Positions 8,636 to 16,881 of a DNA stretch of 64,000 bases are shown one piece after another. Location of the stretch: positions 1 to 64,000 of the forward strand of contig DATNMW010000096.1 of assembly GCA_035602155.1 (NCBI GenBank), given 5' to 3'. The translations under genes and the position numbers were made by a program. Position 1 is the stretch's first letter, and every line of letters begins with the position of its first letter. The notes under the pieces were generated by a model. That model was given only the letters and a program-made list of their open reading frames with translations, did not search any database and was not told the DNA's origin. Source of the DNA: Bog-159 sp035602155 (GTDB lineage: Bacteria; Acidobacteriota; Terriglobia; Bryobacterales; Bryobacteraceae).

Positions 8636-8974
8636 GTGCTCCGCCTCTTCTATGCGATCGAGTTCCTGATCGCACTGATAGCCACGTACACCGTCTGGAG
8701 TCAGGTCGGCGGCCAGTATCATCTCGATCTGATGGCGTGGTATTGGAAGCTGTGCCTGGGCGCGGGCATCGCGTTTGCGGCGGTGAAAGCCACGGCCGCT
8801 TCCGTAAAAGCCGAGCGCGCATGGAACGCCCGCACGCTGCGCTGGATCTCGATCATTCTCGCGTTGGGGCTGGCCTGCGGCGCGGTGACGTATTACTATC
8901 ACCTGACCGAGCCGCCGCCCGACGACGACGATCAGGAGGATACCACCACTCCTACCGCGCAAACGTCCTGGTAA
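8636..8974 (+). CDS. Small conserved membrane protein of unknown function
   Basis: 112 residues from GTG 8636. There are hydrophobic segments near residues 5-22, 38-55 and 69-88, then an acidic Pro/Asp-rich tail (PPPDDDDQED) that is probably cytoplasmic or disordered. I recognise no family. No convincing ribosome-binding site precedes the GTG; the next in-frame Met is internal to the second hydrophobic segment, so GTG is preferred. It is transcribed away from the ABC-F gene. Confidence 0.55.
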   Translation: MLRLFYAIEFLIALIATYTVWSQVGGQYHLDLMAWYWKLCLGAGIAFAAVKATAASVKAERAWNARTLRWISIILALGLACGAVTYYYHLTEPPPDDDDQEDTTTPTAQTSW

Positions 8975-9034
8975 CCCAGGCTTCAGCCTGTGTCGCCAAG
9001 CGAATACGGCAACATGGTGAAAAAGGAGACAATC

Positions 9035-9664
9035 ATGAAACAGGTCGTTACCTTCGCGGCGGCCCTGGTGGCCGGGTTCTTTGGGGCTTCCTTGGCACGC
9101 AAGTTGCGCGCATCCGCGAGCAGGCCCAGCCGGAAGTGGTTCTTCGCGCCCGCCGTTTCGAACTGGTCGACGAGGCGGGCCATGCGATCTCGTATTGGGG
9201 CGTGGATAAGGGTCAAAATCTGGTCCTGGCCTTCGGAAGTCACTGGCCCGCGTCGCTGCCTGGACAACCCGCCCATCCTGCCCGTCACCCCGTCGCGCTT
9301 GACGATCCCGAAAACCAACGTGCCGTGATCGGGGTAACTGACGAAAGCCCTTTTCTGTCCTTCAGGGGACCGAATGGGAGACAACTGTTGCGCATGGATC
9401 TAAGCATATTCGCGAAGCCTCTCCTGTGGATGTCGGACGAGACCGGCGCCAGGCTAGGCTTGGGAGTCGAGCAGAGCGACACACCGGGGCCCGAGGACAA
9501 TAACTGGAGCCTCTCTTTCGAGCCGGAGCGAGCGAGGATCGGAATGAATGCCGAAAAGGTTGGGGGGGCAGATATATGTCCACGGATATTTCGGCGTCAA
9601 TACCGACGGCGTGAAGTATCCGTACAACAAACCAAAGGCGACGGCTGGGCCGGGTCACCCGTGA
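9035..9664 (+). pseudogene. Acidobacterial secreted protein with ARRFELVDEAG repeats, broken by two homopolymer frameshifts
   Basis: ATG 9035 follows an ideal AAAAGGAGA site at 9021-9029. The frame encodes a leader (MKQVVTFAAALVAGFFG) and then breaks at GGGG 9083-9086. If one G is restored the protein continues as GGFLGTQVARIREQAQPE, ARRFELVDEAG, YWGVDKGQN, until the G7 run at 9562-9568. Removing one G there gives GQIYVHGYFGVNTDGVKYP and a stop at 9662-9664. The ELVDEAG/LGV pattern is a common acidobacterial secreted protein type of unknown function. Both lesions are single-base changes in G runs. Confidence 0.7.
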
Positions 9665-9834
9665 GCGTCGGTTCCATGTCGCTGGTACGGGCGCCGACAT
9701 CGACGAGGATAGGCTTTAATAGGTTTCTGGTCCTCTTCGAACATGGCCAGGTCCATACCGCCGATGTAACGTTGAATCGCTTGCGCATTCTCGACGATGT
9801 CTGCCAGGCGGCGGGGGGATTGTCAGATTGCAAT
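9655..9834 (-). pseudogene. HEPN-domain (DUF86/HepT-like) toxin remnant
   Basis: Read on the minus strand from 9822, the sequence gives RRLADIVENAQAIQRYIGGM followed by DLAMFEEDQKPI, the typical first third of a HepT-type HEPN ribonuclease. It then loses similarity and stops at 9655-9657, so the catalytic Rx4-6H is absent. A TTG near 9834 would give MQSDNPPRRL if one C were added to the six-base run at 9813-9818. It follows the MNT gene directly, the classical antitoxin-toxin order. Confidence 0.6.
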
Positions 9835-10142
9835 GGTGCGTCCCAGTCGATCTCCATTTGGAAACGTTTCTTGCGCACCGGTTCCTCGATCACATCGACC
9901 TTGCAGCCCGGAATGCTGGATAGCCGTCCTTCGAGTTGGCTCAGGCAGCTGAAATAATTGAGTCCTGGCGCGGAGAAATTCTCGCCCAGGCGCACCGCTA
10001 AGTCGACGTCCTTCGCGGAATCCTCCGCGCGTGCAACCGAGCCGAACAGCGATACGCCCTCGACGCCAGCCGTGCGGATGTCCTGTTGATGGGCCTTCAA
10101 GGCGGCGATGACGGTCGCGCTCCAATGGAACCAATCTTGCAC
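9823..10142 (-). CDS. MNT-type minimal nucleotidyltransferase, antitoxin of a HEPN/MNT pair (3' end frameshifted)
   Basis: The frame from ATG 10142 shows the nucleotidyltransferase signature G-S-x10-D-x-D (SLFGSVARAEDSAKDVDLAV, near residues 32-51). MntA antitoxins of this type block HepT toxins by adding AMP. The natural ending appears to be RTIAI-stop at 9823-9825, but a single missing base near 9847 puts the present frame out of register, so it reads on to 9597 with an unrelated tail. The core is intact and may still fold. The downstream HEPN toxin is only a remnant. Confidence 0.7.
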
Positions 10143-10282
10143 AATTCCGGCCTGTAGGCAACCGGTTATAGCGGTGCACGATGAAGGCAGCGGTTGCGAT
10201 CAACTGGCTGGGTTTGCCCCATGCGGGACAATCTTGCGCTAGAATGCTGAAATCTCAAGATAACTGGGAGTCTACAGTACAC

Positions 10283-11869
10283 ATGCCTAATTTGCTGGCG
10301 CGAAAGCCGCTGACACTTCTCGTGGAAGAAGCCCGCCAAACGGGCGAGCACAGCCTGAAGCGGACGCTGGGAGTCTTCCAGTTGACCGCCTTGGGGGTGG
10401 GCGCGGTCATCGGCGCCGGTATCTTCGTGATGGCGGGACTTGGCGCGCACTATGCCGGACCGGCGCTGATGTTGTCCTTTGTCCTGTCCGGTCTGGGATG
10501 CGCCTTCGCGGGACTCTGCTACGCGGAATTTGCGGCCATGATCCCGTTGGCGGGCAGCGCCTACACCTACGCGTATGCCACGCTGGGCGAGATCTTCGCC
10601 TGGATCATCGGTTGGGATCTAACCCTCGAATATGCCATGGGAGCGAGCACCGTCTCTTCCGGCTGGTCGAACCATTTTATTGAACTTCTCAATACCCTCC
10701 ATATAAAAATGCCGCTCTGGCTGGCGTATGACCACTGGACGGCCCTGCGCACCGCGCAATCCACCATTGCCCGCCAGATGGCTCAGGCTTCCGATGCGTC
10801 CCTCGTGCCAGGGACCCAGGCTTTCCTGGAGAAGGTCTCGGCCATCACCGCCGCCCACTCTCCCGAACTGATGCAACGGGCGCACGATCTGCTGAACGCG
10901 CCGCATCTGTTTGGCGCGGAAGTCGGTTTTAACCTGCCGGCCTTCCTGATCGCCTTGGCAATCACGGCAATCCTGACCATCGGCATCAAAGAGAGTGCGC
11001 AATTCAACGCTGTCATCGTTACGATCAAGGTGTCCGTTGTGCTGTTCGTCATCGGCCTCGGCGCCACCTACATCGGCAAGAGCAACTGGGGCTCCGACTG
11101 GCACACCTTTGCGCCGTTCGGTGTCTCGGGAATCGGCGCGGGGGCCGCTTATATATTCTTCGCCTACATCGGATTCGACGCCGTCTCGACCACCGCGCAG
11201 GAGGCCAAGAACCCGCAGCGGGATCTGCCCATCGGGATTATTGCGTCCCTGCTGATCTGCACCGTCTTGTATATCGCGGTCGCCGCGGTGCTCACCGGCA
11301 TGGTGCCATGGCGCGAAGTGAATATCGAAGCGCCCATCGCGCGCGCCTTTCTCGACCGCGGGTTGACGGGCGCATCGCACGTGATTACGCTGGGCGCTCT
11401 GGCCGGTCTGACCAGCGTAATGCTGGTGATGCTTCTGGGCCAAACCCGCGTGCTCTACTCCATGGCCAACGATGGATTGCTGCCCAAACGTTTCTTCGCG
11501 GATATCCACCCCAGGTTCCGGACCCCCTGGAAGAACACGATTCTTGTGGGGACGTTGGCCGCCGTCGTCGGCAGCCTGACACCCATCGACGATATCGGCA
11601 AAATGGTCAATATCGGCACGCTGTTAGCCTTCGTCATCGTGTGTATCGCCGTGCTTGTTCTCCGGCACACCGATCCCGACCAGCCGCGGCCTTTCCGTAC
11701 TCCCTGGATCCCTCTTGTTCCGATCCTGGGCGTCATGTTCAACGGATATATGATGTACAAGCTCGGCTGGATCAATTGGGCCCGCCTGATCGTATGGCTG
11801 GTGATTGGGCTGGTCGTGTACTTCTCCTATGGCCGCAAACACAGCCGGGTCCAGGCCGCGCTCAAGTAG
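10283..11869 (+). CDS. APC-superfamily cationic-type amino acid permease
   Basis: About 528 residues and 12-14 hydrophobic segments. GVGAVIGAGIFVMAG in the first helix is the substrate-binding APC motif, and AYIGFDAVSTTAQEAKNPQRDLP is typical of the CAT/YfnA-like group, which imports amino acids. An unusual insertion of roughly 70 residues (about residues 135-205, TALRTAQST to APHLFGAEV) lies between early helices and is predicted soluble. ATG 10283 is chosen over the upstream in-frame GTG because it starts the normal N-terminus; GGGAG lies 12 nt upstream. The gene stands alone and converges with the dehydrogenase at 12006. Confidence 0.87.
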   Translation: MPNLLARKPLTLLVEEARQTGEHSLKRTLGVFQLTALGVGAVIGAGIFVMAGLGAHYAGPALMLSFVLSGLGCAFAGLCYAEFAAMIPLAGSAYTYAYATLGEIFAWIIGWDLTLEYAMGASTVSSGWSNHFIELLNTLHIKMPLWLAYDHWTALRTAQSTIARQMAQASDASLVPGTQAFLEKVSAITAAHSPELMQRAHDLLNAPHLFGAEVGFNLPAFLIALAITAILTIGIKESAQFNAVIVTIKVSVVLFVIGLGATYIGKSNWGSDWHTFAPFGVSGIGAGAAYIFFAYIGFDAVSTTAQEAKNPQRDLPIGIIASLLICTVLYIAVAAVLTGMVPWREVNIEAPIARAFLDRGLTGASHVITLGALAGLTSVMLVMLLGQTRVLYSMANDGLLPKRFFADIHPRFRTPWKNTILVGTLAAVVGSLTPIDDIGKMVNIGTLLAFVIVCIAVLVLRHTDPDQPRPFRTPWIPLVPILGVMFNGYMMYKLGWINWARLIVWLVIGLVVYFSYGRKHSRVQAALK

Positions 11870-11919
11870 CGCGCGCGTTTAGTTTTGGACGGGTACCGGC
11901 GACCTGGTCGGCCCTGAGG

Positions 11920-11945
11920 CTATGCTGGATTGGAAATCCGCATAG
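11920..11945. terminator. Hairpin between convergent genes
   Basis: CTATGC-T-GGATT-gga-AATCC-G-CATAG forms a near-perfect stem between the permease stop and the dehydrogenase stop. There is no U-tract, so factor-independent termination is only suggested. A second, perfect 6-bp repeat TAAGGC/GCCTTA spans 11992-12008 and covers the dehydrogenase stop codon. Confidence 0.4.
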
Positions 11946-12005
11946 ATCGAGCATTGCCGCCGAAAAGAATTGGCCCGGGCGCCGCCAGTGCTAAGGCGGG
12001 CTGCC

Positions 12006-12935
12006 TTAATACCCGCGCCGCTTATCCACAATATTGTGCAGCGGCTCGCCCTTCCGGTACCGCTCGAAATTATCCAGAAACAACTGCATGGCGCGCTGCT
12101 GCCAGTCGGGAGTGTGATCGGCCGAATGCGCGGATAGCAACAAATTGTCGAGCGCAAAGAATGGATGGCCCGCCGGCAGCGGCTCCTGGTTGAAGACATC
12201 CAGCGCCGCGCCGCCGATGCGCTTCTCGCGCAACGCCGCGATCAAAGCGGTCTCATCCACCAACGGTCCTCTGCCCACGTTGATCAGCACGGCTTCCGGC
12301 TTCATGGCGCGCAGTTCGGCCTCACCGACGATCCCGCGCGTCTCCGGCGTCAGCGGCGCGCTGAGCACTATGTAATCCGAATGCGCCATCAGGTCGCGCT
12401 TGCGGTCCGGTCCGTCCGCCCGCCCTATGCCGACGACCCGTATCCCCATCGCCTCCGCACGCCGCGCCACGGCCTTCCCGATATCGCCCATCCCGATCAC
12501 GCCCATGGTCTGGCCCGCCACCTCGACTGTATCGAACTGGTCCCAGACGCCCGCTTCCTGGCTGCGCACCATGCGGCGCAATCCTTTGGCGAAGAACAGC
12601 ACCGCGGCAATCGCGAATTCCCCTAGAATCTCGCTGAAGACCCCGCGCGCATTGGTCAGAGGCACCCCGCTTTCGGCTAGTTCCGGAAACAGCAGCTCAT
12701 CGAGACCCGCCGAGCGCGAATGGATCCAGCGCACCCGCGGCGCCAAGCGCCACGCCTGCCGCAATAATTCCCGGCTGCCCGTCCAATTCAGAATTACGTC
12801 GGCTTCAGGCGCGGCATCCGTGAACGCCTCCATCCGGTTCCCGGCTGCGATGCGGACTCCATCCGGCAGGGCCTCCAGCATGGCCAGGAGAGGATCCGTA
12901 GGATCTGCCAACACTAAAACTGTGCTATGGTCCAT
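12006..12935 (-). CDS. D-2-hydroxyacid dehydrogenase (NAD-dependent)
   Basis: 309 residues. The Rossmann motif is GVIGMGDIGKAVA near residue 145, the catalytic Arg is in INVGRGPLVDE, the Glu in FNQEPLP and the His in LLSAHSADH. This is the D-isomer-specific 2-hydroxyacid dehydrogenase fold, acting on substrates such as glyoxylate/hydroxypyruvate or 2-ketoacids; the substrate cannot be told from sequence. ATG 12935 gives the expected start (MDHSTVLVLAD); the frame remains open upstream to 13106 but that extension has no similarity. No purine-rich ribosome site precedes the ATG. Confidence 0.85.
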   Translation of the reverse strand: MDHSTVLVLADPTDPLLAMLEALPDGVRIAAGNRMEAFTDAAPEADVILNWTGSRELLRQAWRLAPRVRWIHSRSAGLDELLFPELAESGVPLTNARGVFSEILGEFAIAAVLFFAKGLRRMVRSQEAGVWDQFDTVEVAGQTMGVIGMGDIGKAVARRAEAMGIRVVGIGRADGPDRKRDLMAHSDYIVLSAPLTPETRGIVGEAELRAMKPEAVLINVGRGPLVDETALIAALREKRIGGAALDVFNQEPLPAGHPFFALDNLLLSAHSADHTPDWQQRAMQLFLDNFERYRKGEPLHNIVDKRRGY

Positions 12936-12950
12936 GAGGAGAAAGCTACC

Positions 12951-13082
12951 ATGTTCGACCTCTCTGTGGAAGTGCCGCTCCTCGGTATGCCGCCATCCCT
13001 CGGCCCGCACCATGGGATTCATTGGCTGGAAGGCCAGGGATCGGCCGAGCGCGCTTTCGGCGGATATCGCGCCACCCCTTGA
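12951..13082 (+). CDS. Possible 43-residue protein
   Basis: ATG 12951 is preceded by AGGAG with ideal spacing (8 nt) and opens a 43-codon frame beginning MFDLSVEVPLLGMP. It sits divergent to the dehydrogenase and 49 bp ahead of the IPT protein. I recognise no family. The good ribosome site is the only positive evidence; the frame could be fortuitous. Confidence 0.25.
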   Translation: MFDLSVEVPLLGMPPSLGPHHGIHWLEGQGSAERAFGGYRATP

Positions 13083-13131
13083 ATTCGGCGTGGAATGGAC
13101 ATACATTGAGACTGGAAAGCGGAGGTTTCAG

Positions 13132-13473
13132 ATGAAACTGTCTTTTGCAGTGCCACTTTTCCTGGCGGCCAGTGCGGTGGCGTTCGCGCAACAGACCATG
13201 CCGCGGATGACTACCGTCGATCCGGGCACGGGGAAGGCCGGGGATGAGATCACCGTAGCTGGGGAGAATCTGGAAAGGGCGCAGGTGGCCAAGGTGTATT
13301 TGACGGATGGGAAGAACGACACCGTGCTGGACTTGACGGAGCAAACCCCCACCAGCATCAAGTTCAAGATCCCCACCAAGGCCGCTGCCGGGCGCTTTGC
13401 CCTGATGCTGCTGACCACGGGCAAAGAGCCGAAGCTGATCGAGCAGCCCGTCAAGCTGACCGTCGAGCAGTAG
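13132..13473 (+). CDS. Secreted IPT/TIG-domain protein
   Basis: 113 residues. MKLSFAVPLFLAASAVAFAQ is a clear signal peptide. The rest (VDPGTGKAGDEITVAGENL, KVYLTDGKNDTV, TSIKFKIPTKAAAG) is a single immunoglobulin-like IPT/TIG fold, as in many acidobacterial surface proteins. It probably has a structural or binding role in the periplasm or on the surface. ATG 13132 has GGAGG 6 nt upstream; a long upstream in-frame extension is antisense to the dehydrogenase and is not real. It converges with the TPR gene, with three bases between stops. Confidence 0.75.
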   Translation: MKLSFAVPLFLAASAVAFAQQTMPRMTTVDPGTGKAGDEITVAGENLERAQVAKVYLTDGKNDTVLDLTEQTPTSIKFKIPTKAAAGRFALMLLTTGKEPKLIEQPVKLTVEQ

Positions 13474-13476
13474 CGG

Positions 13477-14652
13477 CTAGCTCTTCTCCCGGCGGTACGG
13501 GGAGGAGATGTAGCGGCGCGATTCGCGGGCCGCCTCGGCCTCCGGCGCATACGCCATAGCTCTCTTGTATGCCTCGACGGCCAAGCCATGCCGCTGCCTG
13601 AGATCGTAGATTTGCCCGACCCGCATCCAGGCCAACACGCCCGTGTTCAGATCCACGTCCTCGGCATGCGCGGTCACCTTCTGCATATTGGCCAGCGCGG
13701 CATCCAGGTCGTTGTACCAGAACTGGATGGTCCCCAACTGGTAATAAACCGACTCCCACGGCACGCGCGCATAACCGGGCGCTCCTTGCGTTTTCAACTG
13801 CGCCACTTGTTGGACGCAGGCAACGGCTTTCTTGCCATCGCCCAACGCCGCATACATTCCAGCCTGTTCAAAACGCAGCAGGTAGTTGCGCGGAAAGCGG
13901 GCGATCAGACTCTCCACCAACGGCAGCGCTTTGGCCGTCTGGCGCTCACGGCGGTAGATCGCGGCCAGGAAGACCTCCGCATCGACGCGATTCAGCGAGC
14001 CGTGCGCCGCCACCTGCTCCACGGTATGGATGCCGCGCTCCTTGTCGCCGTGGAAGCCGATCAGAAAACCGACCATCTTATAGTAGGCCGGCAGGCTCCC
14101 GATCACGTAGTCGTGCAGGCCCTGCACCAGCCGCGCATCCGCGTTGGACGGATCCAATTCGCTCACCCGGTTATGCAGTTTGCGCGCGGTAGTGGAGTCG
14201 TGCAGCGCGCCCACCCAGTCCTTCTGGACCAGGAAAAAATAGTTGGCCCGCAGGCCGTAGGTGATGCCCATGGCATAGAGCGCGCCCGCATCGTTGGGAT
14301 TCCGGCGGAGGCGCGCCTGCTCCAGGTCCAAAGCCTTTTGGATTTCGCCCAGAAATTGTTTCTTGGTCGCGGGCGATGGATTCAGCTTGGCCCGGCGCAG
14401 CAAGGAATTGTTGCCGGTGACCAGTTCGCTTTCGAGCGCGCCATCGCGATACATCTCGCTGAACAGGACCGTTTCGGCCGCGTGGTTGTGCAGGTCCGGG
14501 TTATTGGGGTCCTGCGCGATGGCCCGATCGAAATCGGCCAGCGCTTGGTCGAATTCCAGGTTGTAGAAGTGGTTGTAACCGTCGTCGACCAGGCTGCTTC
14601 CGGCAAACAGACGCATGGCGACGCATGCGGCTGCGAGGATGGTGATTTTCAA
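13477..14652 (-). CDS. Tetratricopeptide-repeat protein, exported
   Basis: About 391 residues. The start TTG 14652 gives MKITILAAACVAMRLFAG, a plausible signal peptide; GTG 14655 is the alternative. TPR-like helices are visible throughout (HFYNLEFDQALADFDRAIAQ, AGMYAALGDGKKAVACVQQV, LAVEAYKRAMAYAPEAEAA). Such proteins are protein-protein interaction scaffolds; the partner is unknown. A TATAAT box ends 6 nt before the TTG, so the transcript may be leaderless. The frame is open upstream to 14877 but that part lacks similarity and would lie upstream of the promoter. Confidence 0.75.
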   Translation of the reverse strand: MKITILAAACVAMRLFAGSSLVDDGYNHFYNLEFDQALADFDRAIAQDPNNPDLHNHAAETVLFSEMYRDGALESELVTGNNSLLRRAKLNPSPATKKQFLGEIQKALDLEQARLRRNPNDAGALYAMGITYGLRANYFFLVQKDWVGALHDSTTARKLHNRVSELDPSNADARLVQGLHDYVIGSLPAYYKMVGFLIGFHGDKERGIHTVEQVAAHGSLNRVDAEVFLAAIYRRERQTAKALPLVESLIARFPRNYLLRFEQAGMYAALGDGKKAVACVQQVAQLKTQGAPGYARVPWESVYYQLGTIQFWYNDLDAALANMQKVTAHAEDVDLNTGVLAWMRVGQIYDLRQRHGLAVEAYKRAMAYAPEAEAARESRRYISSPYRREKS

Positions 14653-14658
14653 CACTCT

Positions 14659-14664
14659 ATTATA
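14659..14664 (-). promoter_or_regulatory. -10 box of the TPR gene, probable leaderless promoter
   Basis: TATAAT on the minus strand, with GGGACA 17 bp upstream as a -35-like element. Only AGAGTG separates it from TTG 14652, so transcription should begin at or next to the start codon. Confidence 0.5.
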
Positions 14665-14833
14665 AATCGGCGCGGCCTGGTGTCCCGCTCCGGCTAAACA
14701 ATACTTAGTGCCGGAATATTTTCGCCCTATCAATTCAGTAGGTTGCGCCCGAGAATCCTGATCAAGCACACCATTGCCGCCGAAATCGTCGAAGACCATT
14801 GTAGTGGCCGCATTTTTCGAAGACCACCAAGCT

Positions 14834-15154
14834 ATGATCGCGAAGAGAAGAAAAGAGGACAACAGTGCAACACACAATCAAGACACCAACCGGCATGCCG
14901 CGTTTGGCACGCCAAAACGGCAACGAATGGGGAACTATCTGTATGATGCGGCCGGCAATCCCGTCCATGGCTCCGGGACGCAAATTGAGCGAGATTCGGA
15001 GGGCAATTCGATCTACGACTGTCCGCACTGTGGCAGACACTGGGTTCGTAGCGACAAAGTGAAGGACATGGAAAAGTACGTGCGAAGGGGCGGCCGCAAG
15101 CTTCCACGGCGTGCTTCACAAACGATTAGTCGCGGAGCGCCCAAGGAATTGTGA
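14834..15154 (+). CDS. Small hypothetical protein with a CxxC zinc-ribbon-like motif
   Basis: The well-formed part is GNYLYDAAGNPVHGSG, then SIYDCPHCGRHWVRSDK and a basic tail. One CPHC pair plus a following His suggests a metal site, but it is incomplete for a zinc ribbon. The start is uncertain. ATG 14834 and ATG 14927 are in frame without ribosome sites. GTG 14865 has AGAGGA at good spacing but is in another frame, which would join if the GGGG at 14928-14931 had one more G. I do not recognise the family. Its 3' end overlaps the DUF5615 remnant on the opposite strand. Confidence 0.4.
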   Translation: MIAKRRKEDNSATHNQDTNRHAAFGTPKRQRMGNYLYDAAGNPVHGSGTQIERDSEGNSIYDCPHCGRHWVRSDKVKDMEKYVRRGGRKLPRRASQTISRGAPKEL

Positions 15155-15490
15155 GGTACAGCCAGCAGCGCTCAGGGCTGTACCGGGATGAACGCGTCTC
15201 CTTGGCTCTGGACTCCGCCGACCGTGGCGACCACCAAAGCGTCTCCGTCGACTAGGCTGGGCGGCACAATCACGTCCCAGAATCGCGACGCTCCTGCCTG
15301 CAAGGTTCTGCTGGTACTCCAGACCCCTATCCATGGTCACGAAGATTTCGAAGCCGGCTTTCTCCGCGAGGTCGAGCAGGTAGCCGTATTTCTTGCCGGC
15401 CAAACCTGCTTCGGGTACGGTGTGGCACTCGTGATCGGGCAGGCTGTATTTGAGCTTCCGTGGGACGCATTCGTCGAGGAGGACTTTCAT
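15116..15490 (-). pseudogene. DUF5615 PIN-like toxin, truncated at its 3' end
   Basis: ATG 15490 starts MKVLLDECVPRKLKYSLP, then HTVPEAGLAGKKYG and IFVTMDRGLEYQQNLAGRS, the conserved first two thirds of DUF5615 (Mut7-C/PIN-like) proteins, with acidic residues Asp6, Glu7 and Asp54. After about residue 67 similarity ends and the frame runs through unrelated sequence to 15116. The ATG overlaps the TGA of the DUF433 remnant, the normal toxin-antitoxin order. Confidence 0.65.
15172..15300 (-). pseudogene. C-terminal fragment of a TIGR03437-type surface domain
   Basis: In a different frame from DUF5615, the minus strand reads FWDVIVPPSLVDGDALVVAT, then GGVQSQGDAFIPVQP and a stop at 15172-15174. 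This is the typical last strand pair of the TIGR03437 domain that ends many Solibacter secreted proteins. No start or upstream part is present, so this is a gene scrap joined to the truncated DUF5615 gene. Confidence 0.5.
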
Positions 15491-15645
15491 CCAAGCTGGC
15501 CAACAAGTACGGACTTGGCAAGTTCCAACGCGGCAATCGCGGCTTCACTGGTGACGGTGGGAAAGTCGTCGATGAACTCGCTCAGGGTTTGTCCCCCTCC
15601 AGGTAGTCCAGTAGCGCTTGAAAAGGAACACGCGTGCCGCTACCG
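15487..15645 (-). pseudogene. DUF433 antitoxin remnant, N-terminally truncated and frameshifted
   Basis: The minus strand reads GTRVPFQALLDYLEGG, then, after a one-base shift at a G5 run, QTLSEFIDDFPTVTSEAAIA and LELAKSVLVGQLG-stop. DUF433 proteins are VapB-like antitoxins usually paired with DUF5615. The first 15-25 residues are missing because the sequence runs straight into the stop codon of the upstream membrane protein gene. Confidence 0.6.
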
Positions 15646-16812
15646 CCGTACTTTGCGCATCCAGCCGCCCCACGAAAGGCCCGCCCGCGCCGTCAAAACG
15701 CCTAATACGACTGCCATCGCCATCCGAGCCCAGAAATGGAGGGCGTCCGGCTCTACTTGCGTGAAGACGTTGCGCACCCAGTCGATGTCGTTGGGAACGA
15801 AGAACGGGAAGTAGCTCGAACCGAAGACCCAGTTGCGCGCCGCCGGCGTCATCAGAAAATCGGCGAACGGCCACTGCGCCGCTGCCAACGCGATCACGAA
15901 GATGGGGGCCATGGCCGCGGCGCGCGCCCAATAGCTCCAGCGTTGCCAGTAGGGGCGCGTCAGATCCAGGACGAATGCGGGAACGATGACCAAAATCGGA
16001 AAATCCGGCGGCACGAAATGGGTCACGTGTTGGTAGACGGGGCCCAGCTTGGGCTCCGCCGGGAACAGCGGCAGAATCCAAACATAAAGCAGGTTCAGCG
16101 TTGTGTAAATGCCTGTGACCACGGTCCCCGCCCAACGGTAATCCGTCATGCGGTACAGCCCGGACAGAAAGAAGCACGCTCCCAGCGTCATCAGCATGTA
16201 GAACAGCGCGCTGTGCATGTAATTGCGCGTCAGGAATTCCTGAAAGATGCCGAACGACGTGACCAGCAGGAAGGTGTAAGTATACAGCATGAGCGCCTGC
16301 AGCTTGCTGCGCAGCGCGCCCTCCGCCTGGCTCAGATGACCCATGATCAGCAGCAGCGTTCCGATGCGGATGACCAGCATGCCGAAAATCAGCAGCACGT
16401 GCGGCGGGCTGAGGACCTTCACGTCCAGGCCGTAAGCGTCGTGCCACCAGTTGTCGAACGGCGCCGATGTGATCATGGCTACGCCGCCCCAAGCGCAGAC
16501 GAATGCCCCGAGCGGTCCGCGGAAGCCCCACATGCGAACCGATCCCCACTGGGCGGTCGCCGAGTGCCCGAACGAATTCGCCAGGATTAAGTACCCGCAG
16601 GAAATGCCGGCCAGGATGCCGCACAGATAAATCAGCATGTGCGGGGCGGTCCAGAAGGTATCGCGGCCGATGCTTTTGTGCCAGGAGATATCCCAAATAC
16701 CGCCGATCGAGGCGGAGGTGATCGCGATTACGCAGGTCGAGATGTACCAGGGGACGGACGCCGTGCGTTCGGCGGCATGTTCCGTCCAGGCGATTGCAGC
16801 GCTCTGAGCCAT
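15640..16812 (-). CDS. Conserved polytopic membrane protein, function unknown
   Basis: 390 residues with about ten hydrophobic segments. Conserved-looking polar positions inside or next to helices include GIWDISWHKSIGRD, APHMLIYLCG, PFDNWWHDAYG and LSPPHVLL; the His and Trp content suggests metal or heme binding, but that is inference. A similar His-rich membrane family occurs in acidobacterial and proteobacterial genomes without an assigned function. The start ATG 16812 has no strong ribosome site. Its last codons abut the truncated DUF433 remnant. Confidence 0.6.
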   Translation of the reverse strand: MAQSAAIAWTEHAAERTASVPWYISTCVIAITSASIGGIWDISWHKSIGRDTFWTAPHMLIYLCGILAGISCGYLILANSFGHSATAQWGSVRMWGFRGPLGAFVCAWGGVAMITSAPFDNWWHDAYGLDVKVLSPPHVLLIFGMLVIRIGTLLLIMGHLSQAEGALRSKLQALMLYTYTFLLVTSFGIFQEFLTRNYMHSALFYMLMTLGACFFLSGLYRMTDYRWAGTVVTGIYTTLNLLYVWILPLFPAEPKLGPVYQHVTHFVPPDFPILVIVPAFVLDLTRPYWQRWSYWARAAAMAPIFVIALAAAQWPFADFLMTPAARNWVFGSSYFPFFVPNDIDWVRNVFTQVEPDALHFWARMAMAVVLGVLTARAGLSWGGWMRKVRR

Positions 16813-16881
16813 ATATCAAGTCTACCTTGGCGCGAGGCAAACACAAGCCGGCTAGGCAGCCCGCAAATGTTATGATGGCCG

